From contig JAQTZE010000009.1 of NCBI GenBank assembly GCA_028687935.1, positions 19,257-83,256 of the forward strand: DNA of 64,000 nt. Direction: 5' to 3'. Position numbers and translations under genes: made by a program. Below the pieces are notes generated by a model. That model saw only the letters and a list, made by a program, of their open reading frames with translations. It was not told the origin of the DNA and ran no database searches. Shown here in pieces: positions 8,613-18,713 of the stretch. Each line of letters begins with the position of its first letter. Position 1 is the stretch's first letter. The stretch comes from Sulfurimonas sp. GTDB lineage: Bacteria > Campylobacterota > Campylobacteria > Campylobacterales > Sulfurimonadaceae.

Positions 8613-10778
8613 CTACTCATTTAAGCGCATTGCGAAATTGGACTCTCCACCTTCTTTTGTAGAAGTCATGAACGGTTTGAGGATAATCGTAAAATAGATA
8701 TATCTGTCATAAATCGAAGACTCTCCGTCGTTTGTTAGGACTGGTCTGTTATTCTCAGCATAGCGTATTCCAAAATCCCAACATCTTTTTTTGTACAAAA
8801 ATCCAAACTCTAAACTTTTTCTCTGAGAAGATTCTAAGTCATAATCATATCTCGTATGAAAAGAGTAATGCTGGTTGTAAGTATACCTTGCCGTTGATGT
8901 TAAATAACTTGTATGTCTGAGTGTTGTATTTGTATCAGAGATGAAAGTATCTCGAAACATATGCCCAAGAGAGAGGCGAAATCCATATCCATCATAGGCA
9001 GCTTGGTTAAATATCTTTGAGAACAGATGTTCATCAAAATTATAGAACATGTTATTGTAGATACTGATTGAATCAGTAATCTTATAATCAAGTTCATTTT
9101 CAAACTCACCTGCCTTGGTCTCTAGTGGACCATAAGTAAACTTCTGCGCCATTCTATGATAAAGTATCTCTTTGCCTTTTGCATTATAGAGATATTGCGA
9201 CATATCAAATTCAACAGCTTCATCTATATCTTTGATATTATAAAATTCGCACTGCTCAAGATCTTGATACTCAGGATCAGAACAAATATCTTGCTGATCT
9301 TCATAATAGCCTGTTTTAGACTCATTGCCACCGAGTGTATATTTTGTAGAAAAAGAAACTACATGAGTATAATCATCGAAGCTACGCGTCAAATCAGTTG
9401 ATGCACCAAGAACATGATAGTATCTTGCGAAATAGCCATCGTTATATTCTACTCCAGCAACTGGTGTCTGTTCATTGGAACTAAATTTTGTATGCTGTCC
9501 GTAAAGATTAGCCTTATAAGAAAGATTGAGATACTCATCAAAAAGAGAAGTATAGAGGGTAACTGGTGCATTAATATCTGTCTGCAGTGCAGTTTTACCA
9601 AGTTCTCTTTCAATATTTGTATTTCTCGCATCCACACTATAGAGCAAATGCTCATCAAAAAGCGTATCAAGATAATGGTGATATTGCGTCACTGGAAGCT
9701 GTTGAAGCGTATCTGCATTACTTGATTTTGTTAAATCTTCATAGTACTTGAAGTAAGCACCAATATAGTTATTATCAGTATTATAAAAAAGATTGATTCT
9801 AGAGAGAACCTGCGTTGCAGTAGCTGTGTTAAATGTATCATTAGAAGAGAGATTGATATAGTCAACGTCATTCATCTTATTGATATCCATATAGAGACCT
9901 GATTGGCCTTGCAACTGTGTCCCAAACCATTGATTAATCACGTCTTTATTTTCATATTTAAAGTTGAAGCCGTAATGGCTATCATTTACAAGATTCTGCT
10001 CTTGATAATACGCATCTTTTTCTTTAAAATAACCAACTTTGAGCTCACCCTCAGAGATTTCGCTATCAACAAAGCGAAATGTTGAGTAAAGACCAGCCCC
10101 ACGTTCAGTTCTTATCTGAGGTATAAGCTCAAGGTCCCACCAATCCTGCTCAGCAATAAAAATAGGTTGTTCATAAAAAAATCCCTCTGTTTGAGATAGG
10201 CCCATAGCTGGGATTAATAGTCCGCTTCGTCTTTGTGTATCAAGAGAATATCCAAAATAGGGAGTATATAAAATCGGGATATCGTAGATATAGAGTCTCG
10301 CATTGTAAAGATTCATCCACTGAGAATCCGTGTTATATTCAGAGGAGCTAAACTCCATCTTCCATAGAGGATTTTCGGGTTCACATCCGCTTAAAACGCC
10401 TGATTCTATATTGAGATCTTTGTCTTTATTGAGACCTTCGCTCGCCGCTATCCAGACTTCAGAAGCATTCTCAAGCATAAAGAAAGGCTTGAAAAACTTT
10501 TCCTTTTTCTTAATATTAAGCTTTGCATAATCCCCAAGAACACGATATTTACCATCATATGTAGCGCGGATATTATCAAAAAGTTCGAGATCGCCTGTCT
10601 CTTTATTGTATATAGCACTCTTTGCGTTTAGAAAATAATCTTTATAGATGACTGTTACATCGCCCTTTGCGTTTACAATATTATCTTTTGAGTCTACAGA
10701 AGAAGCGTATATTTCTACTTTATCTTCAGCTTGAAGCAAAGAGAAACAGAGCAAAAAGAGACAAAAGAGTTTATACAT
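8613..10778 (-). CDS. lptD: LPS-assembly protein LptD (OstA)
   Basis: Outer-membrane beta-barrel that inserts lipopolysaccharide into the outer leaflet. It has a signal peptide ([17 protein letters not shown]), then an OstA beta-jellyroll domain (VNAKGDVTVIYKDYFLNAKSAIYN...). A large barrel follows with the typical GLLIPAMGLSQTEGFFYEQP and CWDFGIRYAENNRP segments and a final strand rich in aromatic residues. At 721 residues it is in the range for Campylobacterota. Cysteines occur in the N domain (SGCEPENPLWK) and near the end, consistent with disulfide-dependent folding. The AAACGCA heptamer is scarce here. It overlaps the RDD gene by 8 bp. Confidence 0.93.
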   Translation of the reverse strand: MYKLFCLFLLCFSLLQAEDKVEIYASSVDSKDNIVNAKGDVTVIYKDYFLNAKSAIYNKETGDLELFDNIRATYDGKYRVLGDYAKLNIKKKEKFFKPFFMLENASEVWIAASEGLNKDKDLNIESGVLSGCEPENPLWKMEFSSSEYNTDSQWMNLYNARLYIYDIPILYTPYFGYSLDTQRRSGLLIPAMGLSQTEGFFYEQPIFIAEQDWWDLELIPQIRTERGAGLYSTFRFVDSEISEGELKVGYFKEKDAYYQEQNLVNDSHYGFNFKYENKDVINQWFGTQLQGQSGLYMDINKMNDVDYINLSSNDTFNTATATQVLSRINLFYNTDNNYIGAYFKYYEDLTKSSNADTLQQLPVTQYHHYLDTLFDEHLLYSVDARNTNIERELGKTALQTDINAPVTLYTSLFDEYLNLSYKANLYGQHTKFSSNEQTPVAGVEYNDGYFARYYHVLGASTDLTRSFDDYTHVVSFSTKYTLGGNESKTGYYEDQQDICSDPEYQDLEQCEFYNIKDIDEAVEFDMSQYLYNAKGKEILYHRMAQKFTYGPLETKAGEFENELDYKITDSISIYNNMFYNFDEHLFSKIFNQAAYDGYGFRLSLGHMFRDTFISDTNTTLRHTSYLTSTARYTYNQHYSFHTRYDYDLESSQRKSLEFGFLYKKRCWDFGIRYAENNRPVLTNDGESSIYDRYIYFTIILKPFMTSTKEGGESNFAMRLNE

Positions 10779-11229
10779 TTATGACCAAAGTCTTTGCGGT
10801 TTTGTCATGCAGCGTTTGACGTGCAGGATCAAGCATACCCCAAAGAAAACCAAGGTAAAAGACCATTTCACTGATGACACGAAAAATTGCACGATTAAGA
10901 GAAGAGAGTACATTAGGATTATCAAGTGTTTTGATGTCAACGACGCGTATCTTCATCAGAATTTTACCGATTGAAGCACCATATTGCATCGTAAAAAAAG
11001 CTTGGTAAGCTATCTTCATAAACATATATTCTAAAACGAACATATTTGTAACGTTAATGATCTCTTCCATGTTTGCAGCAGAAGCGAAGTTGTCCCAGAG
11101 TGCTACGATAAGCAAAAATGAAAGTAACATCTCATCTATAAAAAACGCAGTAGCTCTTTTTTTACTCTGCGCTAAAGTTATATCTTCTCTATGAAGGAGA
11201 TCTTCTATCTCTTCGTTCATTCTAAGCAA
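10771..11229 (-). CDS. RDD-family membrane protein
   Basis: A 152-residue inner-membrane protein with about three hydrophobic segments. It contains the family signature [14 protein letters not shown] (the Arg-Asp pattern of the first helix), [15 protein letters not shown], and the C-terminal [20 protein letters not shown] proteins are of poorly defined function; some have been linked to sodium/ion exchange. It overlaps purD by 8 bp upstream and lptD by 8 bp downstream, and is placed next to lptD in many Campylobacterota. Confidence 0.88.
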   Translation of the reverse strand: MLRMNEEIEDLLHREDITLAQSKKRATAFFIDEMLLSFLLIVALWDNFASAANMEEIINVTNMFVLEYMFMKIAYQAFFTMQYGASIGKILMKIRVVDIKTLDNPNVLSSLNRAIFRVISEMVFYLGFLWGMLDPARQTLHDKTAKTLVINV

Positions 11230-12490
11230 GTGCCTGATAAGCTATATCTGTACGGAGTTTTTTTCCTGCAAAATGGACTTGACCACATCTTAGATATGCT
11301 CTATCTCGTGCTTGTTTTATTGTATCACCAAGACCAACACAAACCAAAACGCGACCACCATCAGCATAGAGTTTATCATCTTCCATGCTCACACCTGCAT
11401 AAGAGATATGGGTAAAGTTTTCTATCTCTTCATGGTGTACATCATCGACGATAATCTCTGCTGGAGTAGAGTTTTTATACGGATAATTTTCACTTGCCAT
11501 CACAACACCCACAGCGTACTGTGATGAAAACTCAACCTTAATCTCTGCAAGTCTGTTTGTAGCAGCTTTATAAAACATATCGCTTACACTCGAAGTCATC
11601 AGTGGCATCAGTATCTCACACTCAGGGTCACCAAAACGCACGTTGAACTCTAAGGTAATAGGCTCGCCTTTTACAACCATAATACCGATAAAGAGGACGC
11701 CTTCAAAAGGTGCTCCCTCTTTTTGCATCCCATCCAATGTTGGGCGAATCACTCTATCTCGTACTTTTTGATATAACTCTTCATCTACAAGAGGCGTTGG
11801 AGCATAAGCGCCCATACCGCCAGTATTTGGCCCTTGGTCATTGTCCAAAAGTCTTTTGTGATCTTGCGCAGCAGGAAGAAGGATATAATCCTCTCCATCA
11901 CACACAGCAAACATAGAGAGTTCATAACCATCTAAGAACTCTTCAACGATTACTTTTTTTCCTGCATCTCCAAAACTTTTACCGCTGAGCATCTCAGAAA
12001 TAGCTACTTTCGCCTCATCATGACTCATAGCGATAATAACGCCTTTACCACCACACAGTCCATCCGCTTTGACAACTATCGGAGCCGTGAGTGTGTTTGT
12101 AAATTTAAACGCATCTTCAATAGAAGCAGTCTCTATATAGCGCGCTGTAGGAATATTGTATTTTGCCAAAAAGTTTTTCATATAGACTTTTGAGCCTTCA
12201 AGTTGTGCAGCCTCTTTGCTTGGACCAAAAACTACAAGCCCATGAGATTTGAAGATATCTACCACACCATCAACAAGTGGCGCTTCTGGACCTACTATCG
12301 TAAGCTCTATTGCGTTTTGTTTTGCAAACGCAGCAAGCTCGTTATAATCTTTGATATCAAGATTTGTTCCAAGTGTGTTTGTAGCACCATTACCTGGTTG
12401 AAAGAATAGTTCGTGCCCTTTTTCTTCATTTAAAATCGCACGAGCGATAGAATATTCTCTACCACCATTACCTAATATCAATATCTTCAT
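11222..12490 (-). CDS. purD: Phosphoribosylamine-glycine ligase
   Basis: Second step of purine synthesis, joining glycine to 5-phosphoribosylamine with ATP. The 422 residues begin with [16 protein letters not shown], a typical PurD N domain. The ATP-grasp domain shows [14 protein letters not shown], the [23 protein letters not shown] signature, and the metal-binding [12 protein letters not shown]. Length matches the family. A GGAG site is 7 bp before the ATG. The gene starts only about 20 bp after the strong terminator of the upstream 6S-like RNA, so part of its expression may be read-through of that terminator. Confidence 0.96.
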   Translation of the reverse strand: MKILILGNGGREYSIARAILNEEKGHELFFQPGNGATNTLGTNLDIKDYNELAAFAKQNAIELTIVGPEAPLVDGVVDIFKSHGLVVFGPSKEAAQLEGSKVYMKNFLAKYNIPTARYIETASIEDAFKFTNTLTAPIVVKADGLCGGKGVIIAMSHDEAKVAISEMLSGKSFGDAGKKVIVEEFLDGYELSMFAVCDGEDYILLPAAQDHKRLLDNDQGPNTGGMGAYAPTPLVDEELYQKVRDRVIRPTLDGMQKEGAPFEGVLFIGIMVVKGEPITLEFNVRFGDPECEILMPLMTSSVSDMFYKAATNRLAEIKVEFSSQYAVGVVMASENYPYKNSTPAEIIVDDVHHEEIENFTHISYAGVSMEDDKLYADGGRVLVCVGLGDTIKQARDRAYLRCGQVHFAGKKLRTDIAYQALA

Positions 12491-12507
12491 CTTTTCTCCA
12501 TAATTTT

Positions 12508-12568
12508 AAAAAAAGCATTTAACTACAATATTCTAAATTTTGTTTGGAATACAACAGTTCAATGCTTT
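12508..12568 (-). terminator. Strong intrinsic terminator between 6S-like RNA and purD
   Basis: The minus-strand arms 12568-12546 and 12534-12512 form a stem of about 21 pairs with few mismatches (AAAGCATT / AATGCTTT at the base). Seven U's (12514-12508) follow at once. It sits 18 bp upstream of the purD start codon, so it must either stop the upstream RNA or attenuate purD. Confidence 0.75.
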
Positions 12569-12770
12569 AAGCAATCCAAGTAGCCGTCTCGTAATTGGCT
12601 TGGTTCTGAAAGCCGTATTTGGGCGAAGTGAGAAATTTCTAACGGCAGTATTTTCTCGATAGAGTGAACGTATCTCAAACGAAAACACCAGCACACGAAA
12701 AATCTACTAGTTCGCAGTTTGAATATGTAGAACCCTCACATAAACGATGCGTCGAACTACCCAGATTGCT
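12569..12770 (-). ncRNA. ssrS: Probable 6S RNA
   Basis: About 202 nt of non-coding sequence on the minus strand. The ends pair over 15 bp: AAGCAATCTGGGTAG near the 5' end with CTACTTGGATTGCTT at the 3' end, allowing G-U pairs. Inside, GGTTCT pairs with AGAACC, leaving a large central unpaired region and a GCCGT/ACGGC terminal hairpin. This long rod with a central bubble, about 200 nt, is the 6S architecture that mimics an open promoter and binds RNA polymerase holoenzyme. A TATAAT box lies 6 nt before the 5' end. No open frame is preserved. The placement upstream of purD also fits, from memory, with 6S RNA in Helicobacter. Assignment is by structure only, not by covariance model. Confidence 0.68.
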
Positions 12771-12776
12771 TCTATC

Positions 12777-12782
12777 ATTATA
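12777..12782 (-). promoter_or_regulatory. -10 box of the 6S-like RNA
   Basis: A perfect TATAAT on the minus strand, 6-7 nt upstream of the base of the closing stem of the 6S-like RNA. It is therefore at the right distance for transcription to begin at the stem. Confidence 0.65.
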
Positions 12783-12826
12783 CAAAATAGATACTTGATT
12801 TAATTTTAGCCTTGTATCTATATTAC

Positions 12827-15517
12827 TTATTTCTCGGGTGTTTTATATGAAAAAAACTTTTCTATGTACTTATCAACATCTTTAAAGAGCAGCTGAAGAT
12901 TTGTATCATACATCTCGATAAGTTGTACACAATTACTTCTTGCACCTTTTTCAAACTCATATTCTAATGCTGCCGCACTCTCGCAAAGATGATAAGCACC
13001 AATATTGAGCGTCACATCTTTTATATCCATTGCTATGCGTCTAGCTTCTTTAAAGTTGCCTTCCGTGCACATACTTGTTAAAAGTTTTGGAGACTCTCCA
13101 TACATATTTTTAAAATCTTCTAAGATCGATCTATAAAATTTTGTGTCATTTTCACATCTCTCAAGACCCACAGAGATGGAGAGTTCTTCAAATTCACTTT
13201 TATTCTCTTGCGTTTTATTTAATGTTTGTGCCTGAGCAACAGCTATACTTTTTGTCTCATAACTGAGTAGATCCAAAAGTTTTTTATAAAAGATATCTAC
13301 AATAATAGGTTTAGAAATATGTCCCTGCATTCCTGCAAGCATAGCGTCCTCTATTGACTTATCCATCACATCTGCTGTGAGCGCGATAATAGGGATTGAG
13401 TCATATTTTCTATCTTTTCTAATCTCTTTACTTGCTTCATGACCATTCATGATTGGCATGTTGATATCCATCAAAATTAAATCTATAGAGCTCTGTGTTA
13501 CAAGAAACTCTATCGCCTCTTGCCCATTTTCTACAAATTGTAACTCAATTCCTGTATCAAGCAGTAAACCTGCAATCACTTTTTGATTGATTTTATTGTC
13601 TTCTGCTACTAATATTTTCTTGCCAGAAAGTGATTTAAGGAGACTTTTATCTATCTTTTTTTTACTGATATTATCAAGATTTTTTACGTTATATACATCT
13701 TCAATCATTGTGAGCATTGATTGCTGATTAAATGGAATCTGTAGATAGCTATCTATCTCAATATCTTGCATAAGATGGTTATTTAATTCACTATGAATCT
13801 CACTCAGGAAAACTGTTTTGCTATTATGTTTCTTTTTAAACTCTTTAATCTTATCAACAGAATATCTGCTCAGACTTGTCTCATGAATAATAATAATGTC
13901 AAATACAATACTAGGGTCCATCACAGTCTGTTCAAAAGAAGGGATGATATGCGTGTTGTATTTAAAATATCCAAGCATTTTTTTAATTAATACTGCTCGC
14001 TCATTATCCGCATCTACTAAAAGCACTCTTTTATTCATAAGTTCGATAGAAGGCAATCTATAGTTGCGTTTATTTTGAGGATCTTTTACTTTAAAGACCA
14101 GAGTAAAGATAAAACTTGTACCACTATCTTTTTCGCTCTCAACGCGAATATCTCCATGCATCATATCTATAAGTTGTTTTGAAATTGCCAGACCTAAGCC
14201 TGTACCGCCGTACTCCCTACTAATTGACACTTCTGCCTGTGTAAAGGATTTAAATAAAGTTTCTATTTGAGATGGAGTCATTCCTATCCCTGTATCAGTT
14301 ACCGTAAATTCAAGTTTGATACTATTATGATCATCAGATATTCTCTTGATACCGAGGTTCACGCCTCCTTTTTTGGTAAACTTTATACTATTGCCCAAAA
14401 GATTGATAAGAATCTGTCTCAAACGCAGTGAATCACCTATGATATGAGAAGGAACATCTTCTGCAATTTTCATAGAAATAGCCAATTTTTTATTTTTAGC
14501 ATCCACCGCAATTGTATTAAACGCATAATCCAATACGTCATTTATATTAAACTCGACATTCTCGAGTTTTAGTTCACCTGCTTGAATTTTGGACATATCC
14601 AGAATGTCATTGAGAATACTCAAAAGATACTCTGCAGAGCTTTCTATTCTCTTGATATTATCTGCTTGAGATTTGTTGAGTTGCGTATTTAAAATAATAT
14701 GAGAAAGTCCCATAATTGCAGTCATAGGCGTTCTCAATTCATGACTTACTTGATAGATCAATTTTTCTTTATTTTTAATCTCAAGTATATAATGATCTAC
14801 TTTTGCCTGATACATCATCTCTTTTGTAGTAAAAGACTCTATGTCTCTACGATAGACAAATAAAAATCTTACAAATAGAATATTGAGCAATATAGCTACA
14901 ATAAGGGCGATCTCAAGAAGATATCCACTCTCAAAACTTATAAACGCAACACTCTTTTCTGAGTCCACTTGCGTTTGCTCACTCCTAGCAGCTGTCTCGT
15001 TTACATCAGGAAGAGCTACATGTATCTCTTTTTCATAGTTTTGCTGTGCAGTTTTTACGATTATATCTGTACGGTTTTCATCTTGCGTTTTTTCGACTTT
15101 TACTTTTTTGAGAGGGAGTTGCTTCGTTATTTCTTGCGTTTGCACTTGCAGCTTCTCACTATTTTGTGCCAGAAGTGCATATTTCTTCTCATCCGCAGCA
15201 GATAATTTCACAACATAGACATCAGTATACTGTGTACGCAATGTGTCCAAAACTTCTTGTAAAATCGCTCTCTCACGCAGTGGCTCAATAAGTAAAAGGA
15301 AGTAATCTCCCGACTTTCTATATTTGTAAATAAAGCCATTTTCTTTTTGAAGCTTTACTATATTATCTTGACTGAGTATAAAGGCTTGAAGATTAACAAG
15401 AGCCTCTTTTGCTTCTTGCTCAGTTGCAAAAGAACTTACGCGTATACTACGCAGATAAGAGGCATCGAGCGCAGCCACCATAAAAAAAAGCAATAAAAAA
15501 ATCTGTATTAATCGCAT
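12827..15517 (-). CDS. Hybrid sensor histidine kinase with SPOR-like periplasmic domain
   Basis: Membrane phosphorelay kinase of 896 residues. Order: signal/TM (1-18), a periplasmic SPOR-like repeat (about 20-105, YLRSIRVSSFATEQEAKEAL and YFLLLIEPLRERA), a low-complexity linker, TM (199-222), HisKA with His259 in YQVSHELRTP and HATPase (GGTGLGLAISK). A degenerate receiver follows, where the phosphoacceptor position reads IIIIHETS. Next is an intact receiver (KILVAEDN ... LILMDINMPIMNG), then a C-terminal Hpt-like helix bundle. In that bundle the expected AHxLKG reads AMDIKD, so it lacks the phosphohistidine. SPOR domains bind denuded peptidoglycan, suggesting envelope sensing, which is inference. 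No cognate regulator is adjacent. Confidence 0.88.
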   Translation of the reverse strand: MRLIQIFLLLFFMVAALDASYLRSIRVSSFATEQEAKEALVNLQAFILSQDNIVKLQKENGFIYKYRKSGDYFLLLIEPLRERAILQEVLDTLRTQYTDVYVVKLSAADEKKYALLAQNSEKLQVQTQEITKQLPLKKVKVEKTQDENRTDIIVKTAQQNYEKEIHVALPDVNETAARSEQTQVDSEKSVAFISFESGYLLEIALIVAILLNILFVRFLFVYRRDIESFTTKEMMYQAKVDHYILEIKNKEKLIYQVSHELRTPMTAIMGLSHIILNTQLNKSQADNIKRIESSAEYLLSILNDILDMSKIQAGELKLENVEFNINDVLDYAFNTIAVDAKNKKLAISMKIAEDVPSHIIGDSLRLRQILINLLGNSIKFTKKGGVNLGIKRISDDHNSIKLEFTVTDTGIGMTPSQIETLFKSFTQAEVSISREYGGTGLGLAISKQLIDMMHGDIRVESEKDSGTSFIFTLVFKVKDPQNKRNYRLPSIELMNKRVLLVDADNERAVLIKKMLGYFKYNTHIIPSFEQTVMDPSIVFDIIIIHETSLSRYSVDKIKEFKKKHNSKTVFLSEIHSELNNHLMQDIEIDSYLQIPFNQQSMLTMIEDVYNVKNLDNISKKKIDKSLLKSLSGKKILVAEDNKINQKVIAGLLLDTGIELQFVENGQEAIEFLVTQSSIDLILMDINMPIMNGHEASKEIRKDRKYDSIPIIALTADVMDKSIEDAMLAGMQGHISKPIIVDIFYKKLLDLLSYETKSIAVAQAQTLNKTQENKSEFEELSISVGLERCENDTKFYRSILEDFKNMYGESPKLLTSMCTEGNFKEARRIAMDIKDVTLNIGAYHLCESAAALEYEFEKGARSNCVQLIEMYDTNLQLLFKDVDKYIEKFFSYKTPEK

Positions 15518-15712
15518 CTGTTTCCTGAAATAATTAAATTTTATTTATATTCATATATATATTTATATAACATGGTATAAGAAAATTCATTAAGTTTGCG
15601 TTAAGTGTCGTATAAATTGATCTTGCGATGAGGATAAGCGTATTATTAAATGAAGATGAAGCAGAGAAAAAAGTATAAAAAAGTTATTTTGGAGATAGAG
15701 AGATAAAAATCT

Positions 15713-17263
15713 CTATTCCCATTCTATAGTTGCAGGTGGTTTTGAACTGATGTCATACACCACACGGTTTATCCCGTCAACTTCATTGATGATTCTTCTA
15801 GAGATTCTCTCAAGAAGTGTGTGAGGTAGGTGCGCAAATGTCGCAGTCATACCATCAACTGCCTCTACAACTCGTACACAAACTGTATTGTCATATGTAC
15901 GGTTATCACCCATGACACCAACAGATTTTACGTTCAAAAGGACTGCGAATGCTTGCCATGTTTTTGCGTAATAGCCACTTGCTTTGAGTTCCTCAAGCAA
16001 GATGACATCTGCTTCACGAAGAATTGTTAAATCAGGAACATTAACATCACCCATAATACGAATAGCGAGTCCTGGCCCAGGAAATGGATGACGGTTGATC
16101 ATCGACTCAGGAAGTCCAAGCTCAAGACCTATTTTACGTACTTCATCTTTGAAAAGTTCACGTAGTGGCTCGATAAGTTCAAAATCCATCCAATCAGGTA
16201 ATCCACCAACATTATGGTGAGATTTGATAACTTCAGAAGGACCGTTTACAGATATTGACTCGATAACATCCGGATAGAGTGTCCCCTGTGCAAGGAATTT
16301 GATTCCATCATGTTTTTTCGCTTCTTGTTCAAATACTTCAATAAAAGTGTGCCCAATGATCTTGCGTTTTTGCTCCGGATCACTGATACCTGCAAGACGA
16401 CCCAAGAAAAGTTCACTCGCATCGGCTACTACCAAAGGTGCTTTGAGGTTTACTTTGAAGATCTCCTCTACTTGTTGGCGCTCCCCTTTTCTAAGCAAAC
16501 CATTGTCTACAAATACCGGAATAAGCTGATCACCGATCGCCTCATAAAGCATCGCCGCAACAACAGAACTGTCAACGCCGCCACTAAGACCACAAAGAAC
16601 CTTTCCAGTACCTACTTTTTCACGTATAAGTTTTATCTGCTCTTTGAGGAAATGTTCCATTTTCCATTTCTCAGTCACACCACAAATATCTTTTGCAAAG
16701 TTACGAAGCATCAAATAACCCTCTTCAGAGTGCTGTACTTCTGGGTGATACTGCATCGCATAGACACGTTTTTCTTCATTTGCAATAGCCGCAAAAGGAG
16801 AGTTTGCAGAGACAGCGATCGGAGTAAAACCTTCTGGAAGTACATCTACTTTATCACTGTGGCTCATCCAAACAACACGGCCATCATCACAATCTTTAAG
16901 CAAAGGAGAACAGTTTTCTCCTGCGTTTAGGACCTGCAGTTCCGCTTTTCCATACTCATGATGGTCTGAACGTACAACACTTCCGCCAAAGTCAACAGCG
17001 ATTCTTTGCATTCCATAACAGATACCTAAAACAGGGATGCCCATAGCATAAACACCTTGATCAACTTCATATGCATCTTTGTTGTATACAGAAGAGGGAC
17101 CACCGCTTAAAATAACACCTTTAGGATTTTTAGCTTTGATTTCTGCAACTGGTGTGTGGTAAGGAAGAATTTCACAATAGATTTTATCTTCACGAAGTCT
17201 GCGTGCGATAAGTTGCGTATACTGAGAGCCAAAGTCTAGTACTATGATACTAACGTTTGTCAT
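15713..17263 (-). CDS. guaA: GMP synthase (glutamine-hydrolysing)
   Basis: Converts XMP to GMP. It has an N-terminal class I amidotransferase domain ([20 protein letters not shown], catalytic cysteine in GICYGMQ, His-Glu in YHPEVQHSE). The ATP-pyrophosphatase domain carries the P-loop [10 protein letters not shown], and the dimerisation domain ends in [10 protein letters not shown]. The frame is open to 17320, but the ATG at 17263 begins exactly at the conserved start and is preceded by an AAAGG site; this gives 516 residues (E. coli 525). A small AGAGAT/ATCTCT hairpin overlaps the stop codon (15699-15714). It appears to be transcribed alone. Confidence 0.96.
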   Translation of the reverse strand: MTNVSIIVLDFGSQYTQLIARRLREDKIYCEILPYHTPVAEIKAKNPKGVILSGGPSSVYNKDAYEVDQGVYAMGIPVLGICYGMQRIAVDFGGSVVRSDHHEYGKAELQVLNAGENCSPLLKDCDDGRVVWMSHSDKVDVLPEGFTPIAVSANSPFAAIANEEKRVYAMQYHPEVQHSEEGYLMLRNFAKDICGVTEKWKMEHFLKEQIKLIREKVGTGKVLCGLSGGVDSSVVAAMLYEAIGDQLIPVFVDNGLLRKGERQQVEEIFKVNLKAPLVVADASELFLGRLAGISDPEQKRKIIGHTFIEVFEQEAKKHDGIKFLAQGTLYPDVIESISVNGPSEVIKSHHNVGGLPDWMDFELIEPLRELFKDEVRKIGLELGLPESMINRHPFPGPGLAIRIMGDVNVPDLTILREADVILLEELKASGYYAKTWQAFAVLLNVKSVGVMGDNRTYDNTVCVRVVEAVDGMTATFAHLPHTLLERISRRIINEVDGINRVVYDISSKPPATIEWE

Positions 17264-17368
17264 TTGAATGCCTTTTGTAGGGGGTAAGTTAAATTTAATA
17301 ATGTTGGGAGAATAATACAATAACTTAGATTAAAGAGTGTTTTAATGGATTTTAGATAGAAAAAGAGT

Positions 17369-17392
17369 GCAAGAGAAAGAGCTTTCTCTTGC
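17369..17392 (-). terminator. Terminator after nhaD
   Basis: GCAAGAGAAAG and CTTTCTCTTGC make a perfect 11-bp stem with a 2-nt centre, 14 bp after the nhaD stop. On the minus strand it is followed by ACTCTTTTTC. On the plus strand it runs into TGCGTTTT, one copy of the window's repeated heptamer. Confidence 0.65.
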
Positions 17393-17405
17393 GTTTTATT
17401 GGAGC

Positions 17406-18713
17406 CTAGTAAAGACCCATTATTTCAAATTGGACATACCAAATGATAAGAGATAAGATATACCCCACGAGAATAGTCCATGAATGTTTCATATGTGAAC
17501 CAAACGTGTAGATACCGTGAAGACGACCCATAACACCAACTCCAGCAGCAGAACCAAAACTGATTAAACTACCACCGATTCCGGCTGTAAGCGTAACTAA
17601 TAACCACTGGTCAACCCCCATCGTAGGAGATGATTTTAATATCGCTGACATTACCGGAACATTATCTACGATAGCTGAGATAAAACCGACACCAATATTT
17701 GCCGCTGTTGGTCCAACTAACTCGTACATATTGTGGATGTAGTGTAAGAAACCCAAGAAGTGTAGTGCACCAACAGCAGAGAGGATACCAAAGAAAAAGA
17801 GTAAAGTATCATTTTCTACTTTTTGCATATTGACATAAATATTAAAACTCTCTTTACCTGTTTTTGTAAGCGTTACAGAGTAAAGTTTAAGGATAGCCAT
17901 ACCAAACATCATCCCCCACATCGCTGGAAAATGGAAGAATTGGTGTCCAAGAACAGCTAGAATAATCGTACCTACACCGAGATAGACAACACCCATACCA
18001 CCATCGCGGACTTTTGGTTTTTTCTCAGTCGAAGGATCAAAGTCAGGTTTTCCTGTAGGAACTGACATACTCAGTAAAAACGCCGTAGCACCCCAACCAA
18101 TAATAGACGCTGGAAAGAGATATAAGAAATCTATAAACTGCGCTTTTCCTGCTGTCCATGCCATAAGTGTCGTAATATCTCCAAATGGAGACCAAGCACC
18201 ACCTGCGTTTGCAGCTACAACTATATTGATTGCACCTGGCACTAAAAACGCAAGGTTTTTCTTATCAATAGTAAAGAGTACAGTTGAGAGAATCAGTGCA
18301 GTTGTCAGGTTGTCCGCAACTGGAGAGATAAAAAATGCCAAAAGACCCGTGAGCCAAAAAAGCTTTTTATACGTATATCCTTTTGAAACCAGTTTATACT
18401 TCATAAGATCAAATACACCGCGCTCTATAAGTGTTTCAATAAAGGTCATCGCAACAAGCAAGAAGAAGAAAATCTCTGCTATTTCTAATATTAGAGCTTC
18501 CAATTCATCATGAAGAGCATCTGGATTCAAGCCATTGATTGCATAGTAAATACCAATCAACATAAACATAAATGTACCAGCAAAAAGAGCAGGTTTTGCT
18601 TTATTTACCTCATATCTCTCTTCTGTGGCTATAAAATAGTATGCCACTACAAAGATAGCTAAACTTAACCATCCCACCCATGTTGTAGCAAGAGTTATTG
18701 CTTCGTGTTCCAT
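17406..18713 (-). CDS. nhaD: Na+/H+ antiporter, NhaD type
   Basis: Inner-membrane antiporter of the ion-transporter superfamily, 435 residues with about 12 hydrophobic segments. Family features visible are the EIAEIFFFLLVAMTFIETLIERG stretch, SPVADNLTTALILSTV in the middle, and VDNVPVMSAIL plus GSAAGVGVMG towards the C terminus. The paired 'discontinuous helix' motifs with buried Asp-Asn are retained, so it should be functional. It exports Na+ in exchange for H+ and supports pH/sodium homeostasis in marine bacteria. Its start codon overlaps the nadB stop by one base (TAATG). Confidence 0.9.
   Translation of the reverse strand: MEHEAITLATTWVGWLSLAIFVVAYYFIATEERYEVNKAKPALFAGTFMFMLIGIYYAINGLNPDALHDELEALILEIAEIFFFLLVAMTFIETLIERGVFDLMKYKLVSKGYTYKKLFWLTGLLAFFISPVADNLTTALILSTVLFTIDKKNLAFLVPGAINIVVAANAGGAWSPFGDITTLMAWTAGKAQFIDFLYLFPASIIGWGATAFLLSMSVPTGKPDFDPSTEKKPKVRDGGMGVVYLGVGTIILAVLGHQFFHFPAMWGMMFGMAILKLYSVTLTKTGKESFNIYVNMQKVENDTLLFFFGILSAVGALHFLGFLHYIHNMYELVGPTAANIGVGFISAIVDNVPVMSAILKSSPTMGVDQWLLVTLTAGIGGSLISFGSAAGVGVMGRLHGIYTFGSHMKHSWTILVGYILSLIIWYVQFEIMGLY

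Noticed and set aside
12491..12826. Purine riboswitch controlling purD
   Set aside because: No guanine-riboswitch core (three-way junction with conserved loops) was found; the long rod with a central bubble fits 6S RNA better.
15628..15678. 17-codon frame MRISVLLNEDEAEKKV near a TATAAAT
   Set aside because: Too short and without recognisable family or ribosome site; it may be a remnant but cannot be supported.
16310..16930. 206-residue open frame on the plus strand
   Set aside because: Entirely antisense to guaA. Its residues are Cys/Phe-rich and show no domain; guaA is clearly the real gene.
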